NCBI RefSeq assembly: GCF_000210295.1 | Contig: NC_026740.1 | Span: forward strand, 1,557,691 to 1,621,690 | From: Trypanosoma brucei gambiense DAL972 | Lineage: Eukaryota > Euglenozoa > Kinetoplastea > Trypanosomatida > Trypanosomatidae | Direction of reading: 5' to 3' | DNA length: 64,000 nt | In this document: positions 49,252 through 59,787 of the stretch, piece after piece | Layout: each line of letters starts with the position of its first letter | How positions within the stretch are numbered: position 1 is the first letter of the stretch | Notes under the pieces: generated by a model | The model's input: only the letters and a program-made list of their open reading frames with translations | Told to the model about the DNA's origin: nothing | Databases searched by the model: none | Made by a program: the position numbers and the translations under genes

Positions 49252-49908
49252 GCAGAGAGGACTAGGGGATGCAAACAGATAATTGAATACGGGCTGTTGG
49301 TTGGTTTACATTTGTGCATATATATATATATATATGCGTTGTAAGGGAGAGGAATTAGTGTACAATTCGTGGGAATCCGCAAGCTGGTCGGATGTGTGTA
49401 CAATTAATTGTTGTTGTCCTCTCGCTGGAAGTGGCCTCAGGACGCAGCGGGTTTTTTTGTTGTGGCGGGAATTTACTTTTCTTTGGTCGAGTGTGTAGGG
49501 GGGGGAGGTGAGACATCCACAATTACTCTTTTCGACTGTTTAATGGTGTACGCACGTATCCTCGACGAGTGTGCTTCACAATTTGTCGGTGTAGTATCTA
49601 CTGCGTTTTCTTCTGTATACGCGCTGTGGAGGTGCTTCTTTTTTTTTTTCAGCTGAAGGACCGCCTCGGTTGTTGTGTTTCCCTTAATAACTCCCTTATT
49701 ATTATTATTATTTTCTTCTTACTGTGTTTATTGCCTTTTGCATCATGACGTCTCGATGCGGCAGCTGCACCGTGGCATTAAATTTCCTTCTTTATCGTCA
49801 AAGCTCGCAGGAGAGCGGAGAGAGTGGGGGTGGGGATATAGTTTGACGTGTGTTATCCAAACTGTGAACAGTAGAAGCGATAACAACATCGAAGCAAGTA
49901 GACCAATC
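49252..49908. other. intergenic region
   Basis: A TA repeat (49319-49337), a T run (49638-49650), and a TTA/pyrimidine tract (49686-49745) that probably directs splicing of the WD40 gene. No gene is seen. Confidence 0.6.
49319..49337. repeat. TA dinucleotide repeat
   Basis: About nine TA units in the 3' UTR of the PIG-X-like gene. Confidence 0.85.
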
Positions 49909-50958
49909 ATGGTCCGCACCCTACGCTCTGTCACAACACACCGGCATCCCACCGTTCGTGCACCGGCCTCACTGCTTTATAACAATCTTTCGTTTGTTGA
50001 GGAGCACTCCTTGCTGGTTTACACATCTCGCAGGGACTGTGTCATTGTGAACACCGAAACAAATCAGGCACATCTGCTCCCCATTGGATCAATGGAAAAT
50101 GAAATGATTCTCCAATGTAGTGCCATTCATGCACCTGGTGCCGAGGACGGTATGGAACCGCAAGTACTTATCCTCATCACCATGCACAAAACAACACAAT
50201 TGTGGACGGCCAATAAACCCATTAGTCTTGTATCACATGGTGGTGTGCATGGCGAAGGTTCGTGCGGTGGTCTTGCCGCTTCCGCTGGGGGAGGGGCACA
50301 CGTCATCATGGGCACAAGTAAAGGTGTGGTGATGTTTGCCGAATATTGTGGGGGGGCTGCACCAATGAAGGACGAGGCAGATCAAGATGCGGCAACATCG
50401 TCTTCAATCTTTCGTGTAGCTTCCGCAGTGAAGGGGCACAAGGAGCGGGCGGTCACGGCAGCGCAAATAAGTAGGTTTCCGGACTCCGAACTCCTTGCGG
50501 TAAGTGGTGACGCAGCCGGTCAGCTGCTCCTCTGGAGTCGAGACCAGCAGCCGCTCGTTTCCATCTCCACTTTGGAGTGTGTGACGGCGGTCCAAATTGT
50601 TAGTGGCGGTGACTTCGTAGTTGCAGCGAGTGGCGCCGGTCGTTTGCTGGTATTAGACTCCCATACTGGCAGCACATGCATTGACGTATGTGCTCATTCA
50701 AGGTGGATACACAATTTGTCCTTCAACGCAGCATGTAACATGATTTTGTCTGCAGCGGAAGATGGCTATGTGACGGTGTGGGCACTTCCCAGCGATAAGA
50801 AACAAAGCATTGTGGACTTTAGACCTGCTGTCATGCATCACACTCCGCATTCATTGCCTACCGGTGCAGCAATATCTGCCGATGGGTCAACGGTTTTCGT
50901 AACTATTTATGATGTGGATGGTGTGAATCAGTACACGGTTACTGCGGACAGAGAGTGA
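49909..50958 (+). CDS. WD40 repeat protein
   Basis: A 349-residue protein forming one predicted seven-bladed propeller. Repeats can be read at HSLLVYTSRRDCVIVN, a degenerate blade near TTQLWTA, GHKERAVTAAQISR with SELLAVSGDAAGQLLLWSRD, FVVAASGAGRLLVLDSHTG, and SRWIHNLSFNAACNMILSAA with EDGYVTVWALP. Such propellers are interaction platforms, and nothing else is fused to this one, so its complex cannot be inferred. The frame is open upstream to 49675 and includes an ATG at 49756. The start at 49909 (MVRTLRSVTTHRHP) is preferred because upstream sequence is pyrimidine-rich leader with candidate acceptor AGs and encodes no propeller part; the longer form is possible. Confidence 0.82.
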   Translation: MVRTLRSVTTHRHPTVRAPASLLYNNLSFVEEHSLLVYTSRRDCVIVNTETNQAHLLPIGSMENEMILQCSAIHAPGAEDGMEPQVLILITMHKTTQLWTANKPISLVSHGGVHGEGSCGGLAASAGGGAHVIMGTSKGVVMFAEYCGGAAPMKDEADQDAATSSSIFRVASAVKGHKERAVTAAQISRFPDSELLAVSGDAAGQLLLWSRDQQPLVSISTLECVTAVQIVSGGDFVVAASGAGRLLVLDSHTGSTCIDVCAHSRWIHNLSFNAACNMILSAAEDGYVTVWALPSDKKQSIVDFRPAVMHHTPHSLPTGAAISADGSTVFVTIYDVDGVNQYTVTADRE

Positions 50959-51428
50959 CAAGAGGGGACAAGCAGAAATTTAACGGAATTGATGATATGA
51001 CTTTCGTGCTGCGGTACAAAAGCAACAAAATGATAGAACACATGTGAATAGGCGGCGATACAGGCGTGCAATGAACTGAATGAACCGTTTGCGGTGAGGT
51101 GCACCTTTTCTGCTCTCTTTGCATCCTGAGCGCGGGGAGGGGCTGGAGTATTTCCCCCTGGTGTAGCAATCTCTCCGTCTGGCTTACTTTAATTGAATGT
51201 TACTCTGGTTCCCAACATTTAATGGTAGCTCTCATTGCAAAAGATCTTGGTTGTTTGCAATGTCTTCTTTTTCTATGTTGTGCGTGCAGATTCCTCTTTC
51301 TGTTACCACTGTATTTTGTTTCTGCGCTGATCTGCGGCATTACTCAAATAAATAAAGCAGCGATAGCAATAGCTATAGATAGTGTGAAATAGAAGCCAAG
51401 GGAATCAATAATTCGGAGAAGCAAACGG
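50959..51428. other. intergenic region
   Basis: A pyrimidine tract (51260-51285) followed by AG at 51288-51289 is a likely acceptor for the FHA/BRCT gene. No gene is seen. Confidence 0.6.
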
Positions 51429-53642
51429 ATGATGGAGGGAGCAACGCAGTCCTCACTGAGCCAAATACCCGTTCATGACAGGGTTCTGTTGAGCGGTAAC
51501 ATGGACAGCGTAGATGATGATTTAGAAACTGTGATCTTTAGTGATGGGGAGGACAATCTTGAAACTTGTACAGTAGTGACAGAAACGGATTCAGATGGAG
51601 ACGCGGGGCAGCACCTTCGGGGGGCAACTAACGGCGGTGCAGCCAACCGCTTACACTCGCAACACACGTTAGGGGATTACTCGGATCATACAGTACAGCG
51701 CACAAATAATATTCCCCCCACTCCCGCTCCGGCTATGGCCCCGGTCTCAGCTTCGTCCCTCGTTACTTCAATTGTTCCCGAACCTCAGCTACCCGTCTCC
51801 TTTTCTTCGCAAGCTTTTCCGGTTATCTTACCGGTTATGCAAATGACATGGGAACTGCTCGCACCAGTAGCCGCTGAGGAAGGGGTGGAGAGAGAAGGGG
51901 AAGTTGGGAAGCAACAGTCGGGTGGAAAATTTTGTGTGCGTTATTGTTTGGCATCAAAATATGGTGAACCCCTACGACCTACGGATATCAACGAATCGGC
52001 GCTACCGGAGAGACTTACCTGTGCGTGCAGAATGGGTCGGGACGACATTCCTCAGCCGATGAAGGCCCTGCGGACAAATGGAAGAAATCAACAGACCTTA
52101 CTATACAAGCACACAATTTCTCGCGAGCACTGTGTCGTGCGGTTTCATTTCAAATTGCAATGTGCCCCTCAAGGATCTGCTGCGGCGGCTCCTTCGGGAC
52201 AGAAACCGTTCTACAAGTGGACATCCTTTGACGTCACGGATTTGTCATCCAGCAACGGTACATACTGCCGTACAGTAAGATTGTTTCCTTCGCACCGCTA
52301 CAGTTTCCCTTTAACGAGGACAAACGCTGCTCAGTGCGTGGAGTTGCAGCTTGGGACCCACTATCAATGCACCATACGTGTATTGGGTGGCAATTCTATT
52401 GCTAATTGTAGTCGCCCGGTCAGCTCATCGGATGCATCGTCCACAGCAGTGGCGGCAGTCGATGCTTCCGTGCAGTTCTCCCCTTCGCCTGAAGTTGTGC
52501 TGACCAATTTTCCACCACCTAAGAAGGTGCCTAGGATTTACAACGGATGTTCACCCTTTTACGTGGAAGAAGATGAATATGACAATGACAACAACAACAA
52601 TAATAATAATAATATTGATGGTGTTTCCTCTTCTCTGGCCACTAAACCTGGTTACACCCAGCAGGAGCCGAAGGAGAAGTTGGGTTGTGCAACAGTTGAG
52701 GAGTCCCCGATGCCTCGTCCAGTCGGACAAAGCTGTGAAGAGGTCAGTAATACTGCGCCGTCGACTCTTCCGAAGCAAACAACTGTGGAAGCGGAGGGGA
52801 CGAGCGGAAATGCACACAGAACAAGTACTAACCAAACTGACAGTTGGCGCGGGACAGTGACACCCTCCGTCGAGGTGCTGTCAAGTAAGGTGAAGGAACC
52901 CAAGTGTTCATTAACTGTTGTCACCACTGGCATCCACTGCAAACAGGGTGTTATGCAAAGCTTGTTGCACATGAATATTTACATGAATCCTGACATTTCG
53001 AACTATAAGAAGGTAACGCATCTTGTTATTAAAGGCCCACTCGTGCGCAGCATCAAGCTTTTAACAGTGTTGCCATACGTGCATCACCTTGTGAACGGTG
53101 AATGGTTTGAGGGTATCCTCTCGTGCATCCCAAAAGACCCCATGAAGCGGCCACCAAACCTAGCGGCAGTGCTCGAAAAGTTTAATCCCAGTGATTTCAC
53201 TTACAGTGAAGAGCCCAGCGCTGACAGTATTGAGGTTCTTAACGATTTTTCCATGAAAGCGCTGATGGACACACCGCCAGAGAAGCGTCAGGCGCTCTTC
53301 GAGGGGCTTGTCTTTTATCTCCATCCCGCTGCGAAGCCGCAGAGTGACGCTGATAATAATCTTCGCCGTGTCATTGTTGCTTCTGGTGGCACCGTCACGC
53401 GAAGAGCCGCGTTGGCATCTGTTGCAATCCTACCGGAAGCTAACATGTGCGGCACCGGGGTGGCCTGGGAAGGGGTGGCGAAGTGCCGAAAGGAGCCCCT
53501 GTGCATTTTTGTTACAACTGAAGATTTATTTCGAAGCGTGCTTCAGCAGCGGCGGTTGACTGCAACGACAGTGCAACGTCCACCGGGTTGCACGGCATTA
53601 CCACCTTCCCCGCAATCTAGACAAAAACGGAAAAGGAGTTGA
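51429..53642 (+). CDS. FHA and tandem BRCT domain protein (MDC1-like architecture)
   Basis: A 737-residue protein. Residues 1-150 are acidic and Ser/Pro-rich. An FHA domain (about 185-320) has the key phosphopeptide-binding residues: G-R at about 202, S-R-E-H (229-232), and SSNGTY near 275. A disordered middle (320-485) holds a poly-Asn run encoded by an AAC/AAT repeat (52590-52613). Two BRCT-like modules follow, near 490-580 (SLTVVTTGIHCKQGVM, THLVIKGPLVRSIKLL, HLVNGEWFEG) and 620-720 (GLVFYLHP, IVASGGTVTRRAALAS). The protein ends in a basic KRKRS. An FHA at one end and paired BRCT at the other recalls MDC1; nibrin has them adjacent. A role in the DNA-damage response or chromatin is inferred. 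ATG 51429 is chosen; 51432 is also ATG. Confidence 0.85.
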   Translation: MMEGATQSSLSQIPVHDRVLLSGNMDSVDDDLETVIFSDGEDNLETCTVVTETDSDGDAGQHLRGATNGGAANRLHSQHTLGDYSDHTVQRTNNIPPTPAPAMAPVSASSLVTSIVPEPQLPVSFSSQAFPVILPVMQMTWELLAPVAAEEGVEREGEVGKQQSGGKFCVRYCLASKYGEPLRPTDINESALPERLTCACRMGRDDIPQPMKALRTNGRNQQTLLYKHTISREHCVVRFHFKLQCAPQGSAAAAPSGQKPFYKWTSFDVTDLSSSNGTYCRTVRLFPSHRYSFPLTRTNAAQCVELQLGTHYQCTIRVLGGNSIANCSRPVSSSDASSTAVAAVDASVQFSPSPEVVLTNFPPPKKVPRIYNGCSPFYVEEDEYDNDNNNNNNNNIDGVSSSLATKPGYTQQEPKEKLGCATVEESPMPRPVGQSCEEVSNTAPSTLPKQTTVEAEGTSGNAHRTSTNQTDSWRGTVTPSVEVLSSKVKEPKCSLTVVTTGIHCKQGVMQSLLHMNIYMNPDISNYKKVTHLVIKGPLVRSIKLLTVLPYVHHLVNGEWFEGILSCIPKDPMKRPPNLAAVLEKFNPSDFTYSEEPSADSIEVLNDFSMKALMDTPPEKRQALFEGLVFYLHPAAKPQSDADNNLRRVIVASGGTVTRRAALASVAILPEANMCGTGVAWEGVAKCRKEPLCIFVTTEDLFRSVLQQRRLTATTVQRPPGCTALPPSPQSRQKRKRS
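52590..52613 (+). repeat. in-frame AAC/AAT repeat encoding poly-Asn
   Basis: A trinucleotide run inside the FHA/BRCT gene giving about nine consecutive Asn; likely length-polymorphic. Confidence 0.85.
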
Positions 53643-54521
53643 ATGTTTTCTTTTTTTATTTTTCAGTTTTATTTTATTTTGTTTCTGTGTTGTTCCGGCT
53701 GTTTTGCGCTTATGCCACACACACACACACTAGAACACATGAAGGACTTTATATGTTTGCTTAAGCCGGTGTACGATTATACATATATATGCAATTATTA
53801 TCTTTATTGTCATTACTATATGAATGCAACGTATATGTCGACCTGTGCGTCTGGAGGCTAAAGTAAAGAAATATATACCTACATTTATATACATAAATGC
53901 AAATATAATAATATATATATGCATCTACCAACATCTTATTTATAGACGCATTCCTTTATATACCGTCGTATTTTGCCCGTACCCCCATCCCATTCTTGTG
54001 CGTACTCCTCGTTTTTAAAAATATTTTCTCTTTTTTAACTCTATTTGACCGATTCCTTTTCTGTGTCCACATTTATGTTTTTGTACGTTGGTTGCGGAGA
54101 AGCATGATGATGCGTCGCTGTTTTCAACTTTAAATGCATTTAGCATTCACGTATGCGTGTATGTTTCGACGTTTGTGCGCACGTGAACCTTACTTGTATC
54201 TGTAGCTGCTGCTTTTCAAGCGTTGACACGTTAGCGTCCCCGGGCTATTGCTGGTTAGGGGGTGGCCCAGATATTTGGTCCCATTCATAAGTAAATAAAC
54301 ACAAGTATGTGTATATGTATGTGAAGCTGCAGACTCGTTCCATTCCTTCTCTCTTTCTTCCCTGTCATATTAATTTTGATTGCGTCGTGTGCGGAGGCGA
54401 AGGAGAACAGGCACAAGGTAAAAAAGACACCGACGCGCATATTTTGGTTGTCTGTGTACTTCAACAATATAGCGTAGTGACTAACTCGAGACGAGGTAAT
54501 CGATCTTCGTGCTCAAGGATC
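53643..54521. other. intergenic region, AT-rich
   Basis: Begins with T runs immediately after the stop, then AT-rich sequence with many TATA steps (53780-53925). A pyrimidine-rich stretch (54338-54366) could provide the next acceptor. No gene is seen. Confidence 0.6.
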
Positions 54522-56021
54522 ATGCTACGGTCCTTTAGAAGTAATGCTTTTGGCCTATTAATACCCGGAGCTTGTACCATTCGTGGTCGGCATTTGCCTG
54601 TCTCTTCGTTGGAGGTCACTGTAGGTTTTACTCGTTTAACCTCCGCACGGGCTTTGTTTTCAGCCACACATTTACTCTGGCGGAGGCAGCATGGACCCAC
54701 CAACGTCCTCTTCCAACTTGATGCGCTGCCACCAAACTTGCAGCGGGAATTTCACAAGGATGAAAATGCAGTGAACTTGACATATCTAGTCGACCTCCCT
54801 TCCTCCAAAATAGCATCGTCTCATGAGGACAGTAGTGACGGCACTACTAAGAGTGATACCAAGAGCCCGGTTATTAAGGTGCTTCCCACGTGGGCCCACA
54901 TTGTAACATGGTGTTGTGCCACTTGTGGATGCCAGTGGTCGGCTCGTCCAGTGGACCGTACAGATCCACAGGTGGCTGCGTTTTACAGTTGTCCGAGATG
55001 CGCGGCCCGCACGGCGAAAAAATACTGTTCAGACACCCCGCTGGCGGTCTCGCCCAGTACTCCTTCGTTCCCTCCGGGGAGACGGTTTGCGGAGGCATTT
55101 CCCCTGCTTGCAGCACAGTGGGATGCATGTCGTAACAGTGTAATTCACAACAAGGTACTTTTTGAGTCCGTCGCCGATGTGCCACTGCCTTGCGCCACCA
55201 TCGCGTGGTGGTCGTGTCCCCATTGCGGGGAGCCGTGGAGGGAGTCAGTAAACTCGCGCGTTCAGCGGTTAGTGCAACAACAGCAGAAACACTCGTCGAA
55301 CGGGAATGTGAGAAGCAATAACACATGTATCCCGCTGTGCCCCTCATGCGAAGACCGTGGTTTGTCACTAACAGTTCCCAAAGATGGTAACGAGGGGTCA
55401 AAGGAGAAATCATCTAGTGAGCGGCGAAGCAAAAAGAAAGGTAACCAGAATAGTGAATTGAAACGCTTCTTGAAGGACAGTCCCCTGCTTCTCGCCGAGG
55501 CCCAGTTGCAACCACATGAAGATCCTGGAACCATTGCATTGCGTAGCAACAAGTTGGTTTGCTGGAAGTGCCGCAGGTGCACCTACGAATTTGTTGCCTC
55601 AGTTGCCGACCGCTTCCTTCGTTACAAACGGTGTCCGCAGTGCACCGGGGAAAAACGCACACCACTTAACCTTCTTTCCATCCAGCGTCCCGATGTCCTT
55701 CGTGAGATTGCACGAACAGTGGTCAGAGGAAAACTGTTGAAGATGACCGTCCACGATGACACAGTCGTCCCATTCGTTTGTCGCAGCTGTTTGTCCATCT
55801 ACCGCATGCCCATTCGCCTCCGCTGCCTACTGCCTGAAGGGACAACAGCTTGTTCAAAGTGTATGTGGAGTCGATCAAAGTTTACAAGAGAGGTCGTTTC
55901 CGTTGGTAAAGGACAAAAGGGTGCTCCCTTCCGTTCACCACCAAAGAAGAAAAGGGGGAGGGATTCGTATGCCGTAGTGGATAATGAGTTGCACTTACGC
56001 GATACTGATCTCATGAATTGA
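54522..56021 (+). CDS. four-module zinc-ribbon protein, probably mitochondrial
   Basis: A 499-residue protein with an N terminus rich in Arg/Ser/Thr and free of acids for about 28 residues (MLRSFRSNAFGLLIPG), consistent with mitochondrial import. Four paired CxxC modules are visible: CATCGCQW with CPRCAA (about 131-172), SCPHCGEPW with CPSC (228-285), WKCRRCTYEF with RCPQC (347-383), and VCRSC with CSKCMW (420-450). Modules two and three fit the probable zinc-ribbon domain (PF14311-like) consensus, W-x-C-x2-C-x4-W followed about 20 residues later by C-P-x-C. A Lys/Ser-rich linker lies between modules two and three, and the tail is basic. Zinc ribbons of this type suggest RNA, ribosome or DNA binding; the target is not visible. 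The first ATG after the leader is 54522. Confidence 0.8.
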   Translation: MLRSFRSNAFGLLIPGACTIRGRHLPVSSLEVTVGFTRLTSARALFSATHLLWRRQHGPTNVLFQLDALPPNLQREFHKDENAVNLTYLVDLPSSKIASSHEDSSDGTTKSDTKSPVIKVLPTWAHIVTWCCATCGCQWSARPVDRTDPQVAAFYSCPRCAARTAKKYCSDTPLAVSPSTPSFPPGRRFAEAFPLLAAQWDACRNSVIHNKVLFESVADVPLPCATIAWWSCPHCGEPWRESVNSRVQRLVQQQQKHSSNGNVRSNNTCIPLCPSCEDRGLSLTVPKDGNEGSKEKSSSERRSKKKGNQNSELKRFLKDSPLLLAEAQLQPHEDPGTIALRSNKLVCWKCRRCTYEFVASVADRFLRYKRCPQCTGEKRTPLNLLSIQRPDVLREIARTVVRGKLLKMTVHDDTVVPFVCRSCLSIYRMPIRLRCLLPEGTTACSKCMWSRSKFTREVVSVGKGQKGAPFRSPPKKKRGRDSYAVVDNELHLRDTDLMN

Positions 56022-56595
56022 CATTATTTGCTCAATAAACGTTGGGAAGGGGGCATACACGGCTGTGAAGGAAAAGTTATGTACGTCTATGACACTCTGT
56101 GTTGGTGGTGTTGTGTGCAGTCAGTACCTTTTTGTATCTGTATCTGTATCTGTATCAGTGTTTGTTTTGTGTATTTTCGAAGCTAGGGATAACTCAGCGT
56201 AATGTCCCCCTTGACTGTTTCGCTGTTTTAGGTGTGGGATAGGGCTTTCTACCTAAAGAATGTTCGTAATCTGTGATTGCCTTGCTCCAACTGCAAATGG
56301 TTCGCGTTTCTCTTGACCTCGACCTTTACCTTTACCTCTACCCTTCGGTCCCGCAGCCTCTACTCTCAAAGCAGCGGACGTGCTTGAGGAAAGGTATTTG
56401 ATAATATCATCAAAGGGGAAAAAGGGTCGACAGACCTCATCCGACAGCAAAGGCAATAGCAGGGGTTCACCAGACAGCGGGAGCCTTCGCCTCTGGGCAC
56501 GAGAAGTAATAGTAGTGTATAATTCAAAGGTGGGAAATACACCAGCGCACACGCGATACGCACACGCATCTCAATAAAGTTTAACCTTTTAAAGG
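56022..56595. other. intergenic region
   Basis: Includes a TGTATC tandem repeat (56133-56156) and C/T-rich sequence (56278-56365) suited to splicing of the next gene. No gene is seen. Confidence 0.6.
56133..56156. repeat. TGTATC hexanucleotide tandem repeat
   Basis: Four TGTATC units in the 3' UTR of the zinc-ribbon gene. Confidence 0.85.
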
Positions 56596-59500
56596 ATGGT
56601 TTCACGTGCACCGTCTTTCAGCGTGCCTAACGCAGTAGGAGTTCCGCAGGTTGACGATATCGCCCTGTTTTTATGTGGCCGCGCGATTGCGGCGGAGTGG
56701 CCCAAAGTATCTGCTGCAAATGCATCGGCAGCGGAGGCACTGGCTGCATGGTACCTCACGAAGGTGGCGCAGATGCATGAGCGCCCAACCACAGACACCA
56801 AAGGGGCATCGAACCTCGGCATGGAAGAACGGTCACCCGTAAGGGAGGCGGAATACTGCGAAACTAACGAAGCGAATTTTTCCGATGCGTTCGAAGCTCT
56901 GTCACGCCCTGCTGGTGAGATCGACGCACTCGTAACACAAAAACTAGACAGGGAAGATCATCAACGCGGGTGGGGTCTTTCAAAGAATCTTTTAGATGGT
57001 TTTGCAAAGACATCGGGTCTCTTATTAACTGAGAAAGATATCATGGCCATTGATGATGAAATGAAAAGGAGCTTCAGGTGCTTTGAAGAGTTACTTGACA
57101 TTTGCCTCCACTTTGGAGAAACGACCCATTGCAACAATTTTATATACCATATCATCTGTTTCAACATCGATAACACGGCGCTGTCTAGCCACACCACCCA
57201 AATGCTTTGGAACGAAATGGGCATTGATGATCGCGCTGCCGTTATACTCCCTGTGCTGTCAAGACTTTTTAGTGTGTGTGACGAATTAGGTTCTCAGCAT
57301 GCTGCAGGAAGTATCACACATTCCTTTATTGTGTGGTTAGGCGTGAGTTGGAACTGTGCATCATTTAGTTGGCAGACCCATGTTTCCCGGGTGACTGGCT
57401 GTCTACTCGCAGAGCTGGAAAAGAAATTAATACTTGTGAGAAAAGATCCTGCTGCGCTAACGGCTGGTTTGCGTGACGACTCCACACCGCATGCACGTAG
57501 AGGCCCGAGGGCGAAGCCATCGCAGAAGGCTTTTGGAGTATCTGGAAGCAATCGACAGTTAAATATCGTCAGCATGCACAAGGCAATGCGTCGCATCTGT
57601 GAGGGGCGTACTCTAGATTCAAAGGGTTTGCTCGAGGCACTTGTGGAGAGCGGATCTGGCGCTGCACTACCTTTGCGTGACTACAACAATGTTTTAGAAT
57701 ATATTTTTAGTGAACAGGCTCATGGTGGAGCCGTGGGCACTCAGGAATCGCAACAACAGCAGTGGCACCACTCGATTCTTTCTAATATAATGAATGGTGT
57801 GCTTCTATACTCACAGTTTTACCTCTCTGTGAGGTCGCTCGAGGCCTCACTACGTTGCGCACAGATGGGAGTTCTAGTGGGTCATCAGTGGCGTTCCAGC
57901 GAGCTTCTCACCATAGCGCATTACAACAGTTTTCTTGTGCATGTTGCATGCCAAGACACTCCGGCCGCTGCTGGTGACATCGCTATTATGCTCCAACTTG
58001 CTGATGCAGCCACGCGGAGAGACGGGAATGCGGAAACAGACGTCAATGCTCCGCGATTCCGCGCTGGGTGCTTAGGTTACATGGGTGCGGCTCTGTTACT
58101 TCTGATATCCCCTGGAACTGTAGACACATCACTTCGGTCCATTATAATCACTGGCATTGTGGCAGGGGTTCGCCCAACGTCAGAAACTGCAGGTGGTGCT
58201 GGAAGCATGCGTTGTGGAGGCAGTGGTAGCGTTAGTAGTAATGCAAACGCCTTGCTTTGCACAGCCGCGGAGGCTGCGACAGGTGGTGGTTCTGTTGTGG
58301 TTCAGACAACAGCACAGACAGTACGCCACGCCTTATGGCTATCCGAAATGGAGGCCTTCCTTGATCCTTCGTCGACCGTTTCGACAGAGGTTATTACATC
58401 TGTTGCAAGGGCGACATTGATGCTGATTGCCGGTCACTACGGCGTTTGCACGTGCACGAAACCAATAGACAGCGACTCTCTCGCCCAGCAGTTGAGTCTA
58501 ATCGAGGAATCCACACTTGACTCTACTAACAATGTACCCGAGCCCTCAGAGCTCCTCCTCCGTGAGACCATGCGACTGACGGCGCACCACGCTCTAGCCG
58601 TTCAAGTTGGCACAGCAGAGGCGCCATCCGGCGCCGGTCCCTTTAGGATCCTGCACACGTATTTAACAGCCGTGGAGAAACACTACGGCGCGAGCGGGCT
58701 GGCCGCAGTGGAGCAGAACTTCTTTTTTGTCTCTACTTACCGTTTCTTATGTGCCATGTGGTTACGCACGTGTGGTTACTTGAAGTCGGCTTATCAAGAG
58801 CTCACTCGGCTGGTAGAAAGCATGCTCTTCTACAGTCGCTGTGGATCCGATTCTCACAACGAAAATGTGTCAACACCGGCACCAACTACCAGGAAGGCGT
58901 CCACGCAGCCAAACTTGCATACAAACGCAGACCTGCTTGGAGTTGACGAGCATTTGTTGGGCGAAAGTCCAGTGAAAATGGCTGGTTCCACCGTCAAGGA
59001 GGAGGAAACGCTGCAGTTTTGGCCGCCAGATCATCTCCTCCTTTGGCAACATGTGCAGTTTGAACGAGCGCAACTGGCTCACTATCTTGGGTACTCTTGT
59101 GTGATTCTTGAAATAAGTGAAACGCTACGGCGTGTTAGTGCGGCGAGTCACTTCGTTATGGGTGTATTGTATGCCGACTTAATTGCCGCAATGACATGGA
59201 CGCAGCGGAAGAATTACTTTGGTGCTCTCCAGGCGCTAGAAAAGATAGAAAGCAACGCCGAGAGTATCGGACTGACGCTCGTGCAAACCCACGCTCGAGT
59301 GCGACGGGTTTCCATTCTTCTTGCCTGTAGCCGTTGGCAGGAAGCACTCGATACGCTTCGTGTCATGCAACCCATTCCTTCCCTGCTGGAGCATTGGTAC
59401 CTCCTCACTCACTTGCACGCACAAAGTGAAGTGTTGATGGCGTGTCCCGACGCAACGGAGGGAGATCTTGCAACTGTTGTGGACCGGCATATACAAGAGA

Positions 59501-59787
59501 TGGAGATGTGTGGATCTTTTGTGGACGTAACGGGAAAAGAAGATTCTGTAGGTATTACATTGCTCGATAAAATGTGCCTTTATGCTTGCATCGATCGACA
59601 CTCTGCGGCACTCCCCGAGCGGGGGCGGCAATCTTGGGATGAATGTTTAAATGTACTGGCACGGGAACTGCAGCAACGTCAGTTGCAAGAGGGGAAGTGG
59701 CAAGTGCTGTGGAACATGCCCATGCGGAATGTCTGCAATGAGGTGCTTTCGAATGCATTACTTAAGAGGGTGCTGAAAACATCCTAA
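56596..59787 (+). CDS. large helical-repeat (TPR-like) protein
   Basis: A 1063-residue, mostly alpha-helical protein. TPR-like helix pairs are visible near 410-455 (YLSVRSLEASLRCAQMGVLV, SSELLTIAHYNSFLVHVACQ) and especially 815-950 (HFVMGVLYADLIAAMTWTQR, NYFGALQALEKIESNAESIG, RRVSILLACSRWQEALDTLR). The N-terminal 400 residues carry no clear motif, and Gly/Ser/Thr-rich low-complexity loops interrupt the middle (530-570, 755-790). The arrangement, with a TPR array ending near the C terminus of a roughly 1000-residue protein, is compatible with APC5 of the anaphase-promoting complex, but I see no decisive signature and regard that as a guess. The ATG at 56596 is the first in frame. Confidence 0.75.
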   Translation: MVSRAPSFSVPNAVGVPQVDDIALFLCGRAIAAEWPKVSAANASAAEALAAWYLTKVAQMHERPTTDTKGASNLGMEERSPVREAEYCETNEANFSDAFEALSRPAGEIDALVTQKLDREDHQRGWGLSKNLLDGFAKTSGLLLTEKDIMAIDDEMKRSFRCFEELLDICLHFGETTHCNNFIYHIICFNIDNTALSSHTTQMLWNEMGIDDRAAVILPVLSRLFSVCDELGSQHAAGSITHSFIVWLGVSWNCASFSWQTHVSRVTGCLLAELEKKLILVRKDPAALTAGLRDDSTPHARRGPRAKPSQKAFGVSGSNRQLNIVSMHKAMRRICEGRTLDSKGLLEALVESGSGAALPLRDYNNVLEYIFSEQAHGGAVGTQESQQQQWHHSILSNIMNGVLLYSQFYLSVRSLEASLRCAQMGVLVGHQWRSSELLTIAHYNSFLVHVACQDTPAAAGDIAIMLQLADAATRRDGNAETDVNAPRFRAGCLGYMGAALLLLISPGTVDTSLRSIIITGIVAGVRPTSETAGGAGSMRCGGSGSVSSNANALLCTAAEAATGGGSVVVQTTAQTVRHALWLSEMEAFLDPSSTVSTEVITSVARATLMLIAGHYGVCTCTKPIDSDSLAQQLSLIEESTLDSTNNVPEPSELLLRETMRLTAHHALAVQVGTAEAPSGAGPFRILHTYLTAVEKHYGASGLAAVEQNFFFVSTYRFLCAMWLRTCGYLKSAYQELTRLVESMLFYSRCGSDSHNENVSTPAPTTRKASTQPNLHTNADLLGVDEHLLGESPVKMAGSTVKEEETLQFWPPDHLLLWQHVQFERAQLAHYLGYSCVILEISETLRRVSAASHFVMGVLYADLIAAMTWTQRKNYFGALQALEKIESNAESIGLTLVQTHARVRRVSILLACSRWQEALDTLRVMQPIPSLLEHWYLLTHLHAQSEVLMACPDATEGDLATVVDRHIQEMEMCGSFVDVTGKEDSVGITLLDKMCLYACIDRHSAALPERGRQSWDECLNVLARELQQRQLQEGKWQVLWNMPMRNVCNEVLSNALLKRVLKTS

